A stretch of DNA of 64,000 bases from Straminergon stramineum (lineage: Eukaryota > Streptophyta > Bryopsida > Hypnales > Calliergonaceae). Both the position numbers and the translations under genes were made by a program. Under the pieces are notes generated by a model. It had not been told where the DNA came from. It saw only the letters and a program-made list of their open reading frames with translations, and searched no databases. The stretch is from the NCBI GenBank assembly GCA_963920665.1, contig OY987264.1, forward strand, positions 20,316,906-20,380,905, written 5' to 3'. Positions 58,530-64,000 of the stretch are shown here, piece by piece. How positions within the stretch are numbered: the first letter of the stretch is position 1; each line of letters begins with the position of its first letter.

Positions 58530-59294
58530 TTAACCCCTCACTGCCAACAATCAAACGCCCTAAATTGGGTGCTTTTGGCTAAACATGCAAAAAACTCCTA
58601 GATGCAGGAGATTGATGGGGAATCTGTGCCAAGTAACCACATGGATTGAAAGTGGCCTTGCTGCTCGGGTGAAGGGATCTCTCCGATCAAAAATCCATTG
58701 ATTGGATTAGCAACAATTTGCATCCAAAGTCAAGGGAAAAAAACAAAATGTTTGTTTTTTGATGTTGTGACAAGTGGTTCGCAATTCTTCGCGAGTGGAG
58801 TAGTTATCGCAATCTCTCCAAAATTCATGTATGTATTTAGAATGCACTCATGAACGACTCCAGAAAATTGTGCGCCAAAAGATCCATCATAGAAATCGGA
58901 ACAAAGATTGCAAGGGGCATCTTGAAGGCAGAGATATTGGCCGTGACCGGAGAAGGATCAAACTTGTGACCAGTTGCAACGGACATGGCAGTTGTGGAGT
59001 ACCTCGGAGACCTTGCTGTGCAACGGCATCCAAAACCCAACTGGCAAACACAGGCAAACACCGGTCACATTCCACCAATTGCCATGTCCGATTTTAGACC
59101 TCCTGCTAATCAAAGCGCTGAAATCCAAAAATTGTTTGCGGGAAATTATCAAAAATGCCAAGCTCTTATCTACAACAAAACCCTAATCTGATGATGCTAA
59201 GTGGTGATCCAATTTTCTACTTGTGCAATATATGCAGAGCCTCTGAAGAATTCGCAAGGGACACTTGTGGTCCCCTCGGGTGGTGAGGGATTAA
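58530..59294. mobile_element. TTAA-bounded element, group D (765 bp), with a coding-like interior
   Basis: The ends are TTAACCCCTCACTGCC and, inward from the right, TTAATCCCTCACCACCCGAG. They share the terminus of group C, but the interior differs and is notably less AT-rich at 58830-59200. Confidence 0.7.
58837..59191 (+). pseudogene. possible captured gene fragment inside the group D element
   Basis: One plus-strand frame reads ALMNDSRKLCAKRSIIEIGT, then KIARGILKAEILAVTGEGSN, a TGA, then MAVVEYLGDLAVQRHPKPNW and on to TAA/TGA near 59191. Codon composition differs strongly from the element's ends. A single stop separates two coding-like parts. No domain was recognised. It may be a host exon carried by the transposon or a relic of the element's own gene. 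Confidence 0.35.
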
Positions 59295-59870
59295 TAAAGC
59301 TTGTTTATGAGTATGCACACCAATTTTGAGTGTGAAATTTCCTAGAAGTTGTGATATTATACCAAGAGAAATGTATATTTTCTATTTTTAGTATGTTGTC
59401 TTTGTCCACAATGTTTCAAAAATTTGCAAATAAATGTTTTTTGGGATTGGATGTAACATGAACAACTTCAAAGAGAGTCAACATACTAAAGTGCACTTTC
59501 AAAAAACTTAATTTCACATGAAAAAACATCAAACTCATTACACAATTCACTTTGCAATTGTTGAAATGCAATTTCTGTTTTTAAGTAAAAATTGCAAATA
59601 GTTTTAAATAAACACTTGCATATTGAAATTTTCAATGGTGAAAATTATGAAAAGAGTTTAAGTTTTTCATTAGGACCATTCTCCAAGCAAATGGATAAGT
59701 ACAATTTCTTAAATCTCAAATCAAATGAAATTACCAAGCTTTGTATAAAGCCAAGAAATGAAGTAAAATTAGCAAGCTTTACACTCCACTTCTAGTAAAC
59801 ATATGCCTTTGAAGACCTCTCAATACTTGAATATCTACTTTTCTCAATGAAAAATGAAAGTTTTCCATAA

Positions 59871-59991
59871 TTAACCCTCAAAACTGGCCAAACTTTTTTT
59901 AAACCACTCATAGAAATTTAATTGCCCGCACAAAAATGGGCCTGAAATTTCATATTGACCATATATGGTCTTGTATGCAGTTAGGAGTTAA
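59871..59991. mobile_element. possible short TTAA-flanked element (121 bp)
   Basis: It starts TTAACCCTCAAAACTGG and ends GCAGTTAGGAGTTAA. The inverted ends match only weakly. Confidence 0.25.
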
Positions 59992-59999
59992 ATATTGCC

Positions 60000-62900
60000 A
60001 CATATTTTGTGCCTTCTTTTCCCATGTAATATCTAGCATGTCTAGTTTGGATTTTAACGGTTACAATTCACAAAAAATATGATAAAACTTCTCAAACTTC
60101 TTGGATTCTTGTTCTAATCCTAACAAATTCCACGAACCATAACGAATGACTTCGACATTTAAGGTAAAAATGTAACCTCCATTACTAGGTTATGGAGGAA
60201 AGTAATTCTTATGATGCATCTTCAGGATCAATGTTGAAACACTTAACTCAGATTTTAGTCGTTTCACGATACGTGAACCCTAATCAGGAGTTCTGTGGAT
60301 AAGTGGGAGGTGACGTACATTATCCCAAGTCACTCGTAGTTGAAGATAAATTTCTTGGATGACACTTCACATTAGCGTGAAACCCTACAACCCAGTTACG
60401 AGTATTCTGCAAATATCAGATTTGTTTTCGCAGCAGTTTAGCTTGTTACTTGATATGCTGTTGCTCACATATATGGAGGAAAAGAGAAAAAAACCTTTCC
60501 ATCATCTTCTAGTCAGCTTCAATTTGTGCCCCATGCGGCAGTTGTTCCTCCATGAAAGGGAAGACTCCTGCAGACTCGGTATGGGGCAGTTACTTTTCTA
60601 CGCTTCAATAAACATCCCTCACACTTTGCACCTCCTGAATCAGGGATACACATGCGGAGACGAGACTTGAAAAATCGATTTAGGACCAAGAAGAAGCAGA
60701 CGTCAGATAGGAGCGAAAGACCAATTTCTGTAATTAATCAAGGCCGCAGTCCGGCTCATTTGAACTATGCTAGTCATCATCCGCCTGCTTCTCTTCTAAA
60801 CTACTTAATCATGGATTTGCAAGGTCTCAGATCGTCCTAGTCAGATGTGTGGTCATCAGATTATTTCAGAGAAAACCATAATTTGTTTGATCATCAAGGA
60901 CCTCGTAGCGCTTGTAACAACATGCGAATGGACGGATAAAATATAGTTGAGACAAGTTTAGACTTCCTCTGCATAAGTCAAATTTAGTGGAGAATTAAAC
61001 GAGAATCGTACGGAGGAAGGTCTCAGTATCCTATGAATCTTCACATGGCAATGCCACTCAGCTATATGCTTGTCATTGTTTTGGCATCATTGACCTTCCG
61101 CACACTCTTCCACTGAAGAGCACAAACGTCTGAATATGTAGCATCGTAGTTTAACATGATTCCTCACCAATCAGAGAAACCAGCTGATATCAACGCATTT
61201 CTATCTACGAAGAGGAACAGCCATAACCTCGAAGAAAACAAGGCTGCGGTCCCTGTCCGCTTCGCAAACACCTAAAAAATAACTTGAATCTTAGAGTCCA
61301 CATATGAAACAAGAGTTCCAACTTCCTTTACTTCTACAAGCGCTAAATATCAGATAGAGGTTAGGCTTGAAGCAAATCCCTCAATCGAAACAACGAGACG
61401 AAACCTGAACTCGATCAGAAGGACGCGTGAAACATGCACAAAAGAATACACCTAAGATCTTAACCTCCGCCAAAATACAATACATAACAATAGTTCGCCA
61501 GCGCCCCTGATAAGCATCTGCAGGTACACTTAAAACCCTATCAGTCAGCAGAAACGGCCCTGAAATGGAATCTAAGCCAGAAAAAAGTTTCCTATAGCGT
61601 CAATCATTCCCCGGTGAACCCAGCTAGACTGACCATCTGTCGAAACACACAATCGAAGGCGACCGGAAACGATATGGAAAAATTGCAGCAGCCGCATCTA
61701 CAAATACGTCTCTACTGCAGTAAGGACTACATGTTATAGGTGGAAATTAGGGTTTAAGAATGATTCTCATCGCAGAAGATGAATTCTGTAATCCTGGATG
61801 AGCCAGGGGCCCTGAGTCAGGATAGCCCTTCAGTTGAGTTCGGATGATTATCATCTACGAATATAGCGTCTGTTCATCCGGACTTATTTTTGGCGGGCAA
61901 CCCAGTGTCGTGCAGCTTGAGAACACAGAGTTCTTCGAGTACCAATGTCTGGAGGACTGGTGTGTGTTTGGTGTGGGTACTCAATTTCGTGAGTCCGGTC
62001 TGAGAGGTTTAGAGGAGTTTGGGAACAGCGCCTGGAGTCGATTTATTTTTGGGCGGGGGGCTATCCGTGAGATTTCATCGTTTCCAATGCTGCGATCGCT
62101 GGGATATTTGCCACTCTCTTTCCGTTCCCTCGAAGGTTTGTAACTTAGCGGTACTGTTTACTGGCGTGTACGTGTTTGATTCGTTGTCGAAGATGAACTG
62201 GTTGAAATGTGTCCTGTCTCATTGTAGCTGGAGGTCGTTTTTCGCGTCTTCTAGAGGGAGTTCCTATAAACTCCTCTGCCCCAAAATAATTTCGTGGATT
62301 CAGAACACTAGTTAAAGTAAGCCTTAGATTTTGTCAAAAAAAAAATGGTTCTGTGTGCTTTTAGTATGTGGTACAATATTGTTTGCTTGCAGGATGTGTA
62401 GCATTACAATGTTATATTGTGAGAAATTGTTATCTGCATATTTATTTTTTCTAGTGCGATTCCAAATTGAGCTTATTTTAACCAATGTTTTCAAACCACG
62501 GAATTATTTTGGGGGCAGAGTAGTATATGCTCAGTTGAGAAGTTACAATTGATTCTATTTTGAATCCTTCTTGAATGTAAATAAGTAAGTAATGTGTGAT
62601 CGTGCTCCAATATACCGAGAATCACAGTGCTGACGTGTTGGGAGATGGATTAGTGATAATTACAAGGCCTGTCGTCAAGAGTCTTGTACTGTTCAACGGA
62701 GAAGTGCTTCGAAGATGTAGTTCCGAGGATACATGGGAGAGTTGTTTATTGATTTTATTTATTACATTTCTGTCTTCAACTAGGAGCTTCTGTACACGCG
62801 CAGGCTTTGATTGACTTCTATCCTCCCTCATACTCTCTTTCGGTTTTCTTTCTGCGCTTTGCCGTTACTTTGGAAGATGTACGTCGCTTGTGGTGAACAT

Positions 62901-63325
62901 GTCGCTTCGGAGAGCAGCCGTGGGTGGGCTAAGGTTCATCAGTGAGATGTAACTTATGCTCATCTGTACGTAGTGTTTCTTCCTGCCTTCATCAGGCAGC
63001 TTCCGAAATTAGCCGGCGAGTTCACTTCCTCTTGCCCGCGCTGGTGTTCGACTGATCGAATTGCTTGCATGCTCATCATAGTGTTTAAGTCGTCAGTTGT
63101 CCGCAATGTGGAGTGTCCGCGGTGTAGTGTAAGCTTACACCAACTTCACTCTGTTGCTTACAGTCCAGGAGGAACGTCGTCTTTTTAGGGATTTCTTATA
63201 TTACTATTTTTTCGTCTCAATTTCAAAGACATCGTTCTCGACTCGTGAAGAGTTTATAAATGGAAATGGAACGACCGTAGTCATCTGGAGCAGGGACCTG
63301 CTTCGGGATCGGTAGGGTCTGGCCT
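60000..63325. other. less AT-rich island, gene flanks suspected but no gene proven
   Basis: Composition rises from about 60180. A telobox-like TTAGGGTTT is at 61748-61756, a motif common near plant promoters. An ATG at 61779 opens 22 codons (MNSVILDEPGALSQDSPSVE...). Another ATG at 60652 opens 62 codons with a basic start (MRRRDLKNRFRTKKKQTSDR). Other open frames at 60359, 61844 and 62973 lack motifs. Noncoding exons or a spliced gene with short exons may be present. Confidence 0.3.
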
Positions 63326-63397
63326 GGAGGTATAGCTCAGTGGTAGAGCAATCGGCTGCAGTCCGATAGGTCAGCGGTTCAACCCCGCTTGCCTCCT
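63326..63397 (+). tRNA. tRNA-Cys (anticodon GCA)
   Basis: The 72-nt gene folds completely: acceptor GGAGGTA pairs with TGCCTCC (one T-G), discriminator T. The D arm is AGCTCAGTGGTAGAGC. The anticodon stem ATCGG/CCGAT encloses CTGCAGT with GCA. The T stem GCGG/CCGC encloses TTCAACC. The internal A box (TAGCTCAGTGG) and B box (GGTTCAACC) for RNA polymerase III are present. No intron. T-runs at 63406-63409 and 63412-63418 can terminate transcription. It closely resembles plant nuclear tRNA-Cys. Confidence 0.95.
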
Positions 63398-63405
63398 AGT
63401 TTCTG

Positions 63406-63420
63406 GCTTTTATCTTTTTC
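63406..63420 (+). terminator. RNA polymerase III T-run terminator
   Basis: GGCTTTTATCTTTTTCGC lies directly after the tRNA. Four and five T in a row are typical Pol III stop signals. Confidence 0.7.
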
Positions 63421-63433
63421 GCACTGCAGTCAT

Positions 63434-63787
63434 AATCATTATAATGTGCTATTTGGAAGCATATTTTGGAATGGATTTGAAATGAGTTTTTCTTGAAATG
63501 GTGATTTTTTGAAATTTTTAAGTTCCTCAATTCTATGACTTCAATGAGGCAAATCTCGTTTTGAACTAAAGTCAATGCAATTTGACCACTTGACATATTT
63601 GCACATTTGTAATTTTAGAAAAATATGTATTCTAGTAACACCAAATCCAATTGTTAGATAGAACAACAATTTGATAATGTATTTCCACAAAATAGAATAA
63701 CTTTCATCTAAGTAGTTAGGAGGATGAAACTCTAGTTTCAATTTGTTCATTGTTCAAAAAATGAATGTTAGAGTGCTTAGGGGTTAA
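63434..63787 (+). mobile_element. group B TTAA element (copy 4), left end truncated and with an internal deletion
   Basis: It begins inside the B consensus (GTGCTATTTGGAAGCATATT), skips about 100 bp relative to 52181-52764, and ends GCTTAGGGGTTAA. It starts less than 50 bp from the tRNA terminator. Confidence 0.65.
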
Positions 63788-64000
63788 CTTAGTTTATGTC
63801 ATGATAGTAGGGTTTGTTTGTTTTTGCACTACAAAATGTGCCAGTGACCCAAAACTACCATCTTTACTTTGAGTACATTTCCAAAATCAATTATGTACCT
63901 ATGTGAAAATTATGTGGAAAAAACTATTTTAGAACTAAACTTTGTTCTTTTGTAACTTTTGCATAGGATATCCAATTGGTATGTTCTTTGGTGCTTTGGA
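63788..64000. other. AT-rich DNA to the right edge
   Basis: Nothing recognised. Confidence 0.4.

Noticed and set aside
17152..63787. CCCTAAA-like words as interstitial telomere repeats
   Set aside because: They occur singly and always next to TTAA at transposon ends (for example TTAACCCCTAAAGG), never as tandem arrays.
1..64000. CRISPR arrays or LTR retrotransposons
   Set aside because: No regularly spaced short repeats with unique spacers, no long direct repeats with primer-binding site or polypurine tract, and no reverse transcriptase or integrase motifs were seen.

Overview
The window looks like nuclear DNA of a land plant. The evidence is a six-exon ALMT-family anion channel with GT-AG introns, an AP2/ERF transcription factor (a plant-type regulator), a eukaryotic cytosolic-type tRNA-Cys(GCA), short CpG-containing gene islands in very AT-rich intergenic DNA, and many small nonautonomous DNA transposons. 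Few genes, short AT-rich introns and no recognisable LTR retrotransposon fit a bryophyte or other seed-free plant, but I cannot name the species from sequence alone.

Genes. Bases 2-852 hold the last two exons of an unidentified gene that enters from the left edge. Bases 10560-13058 form a gene-like island with a tandemly duplicated leader and a chain of short exon-like segments. ALMT follows at 13767-16760 on the + strand (594 aa). A probable first exon of an unrecognised - strand gene lies at 23526-23710. An AP2/ERF gene is at 44112-44702, with a long leader carrying a TATA box, two upstream ORFs and a degenerate repeat. A near-complete Tc1-like transposon is at 54430-56142, and tRNA-Cys at 63326-63397. 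Bases 7630-8260, 28840-29290, 34760-35370, 40540-41700 and 60000-63325 are less AT-rich islands in which no gene could be proven.

Repeats make up most of the rest. (1) TTAA-bounded elements with CCCCT termini resemble piggyBac-type MITEs: group A (~0.93 kb), group B (~0.58 kb), and C and D with a CCCCTCAC terminus, plus short ones. (2) A Mutator-like group has 9-bp target duplications visible by eye, and its members share a core although their termini differ. (3) Other families have AAGGTA-type ends, CACTA-type ends, or are small foldbacks. (4) Two large near-palindromes lie at 24215-25600 and 36525-37392. (5) About five tandem copies of a ~250-bp unit lie at 33448-34745. Several of these are nested: group A lies inside another TIR element, which lies inside group B, whose right end is cut by a CACTA-type terminus.

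The genes do not form a pathway or operon; each appears independent. The most unusual content is the mobile DNA: a Tc1 element of the DD34E type, which is not the usual plant mariner type (DD39D), with one in-frame stop codon and intact ends, and a dense population of TTAA-specific elements, a target preference not typical of plant MITEs. All boundaries and splice sites were read by eye and need computational confirmation.
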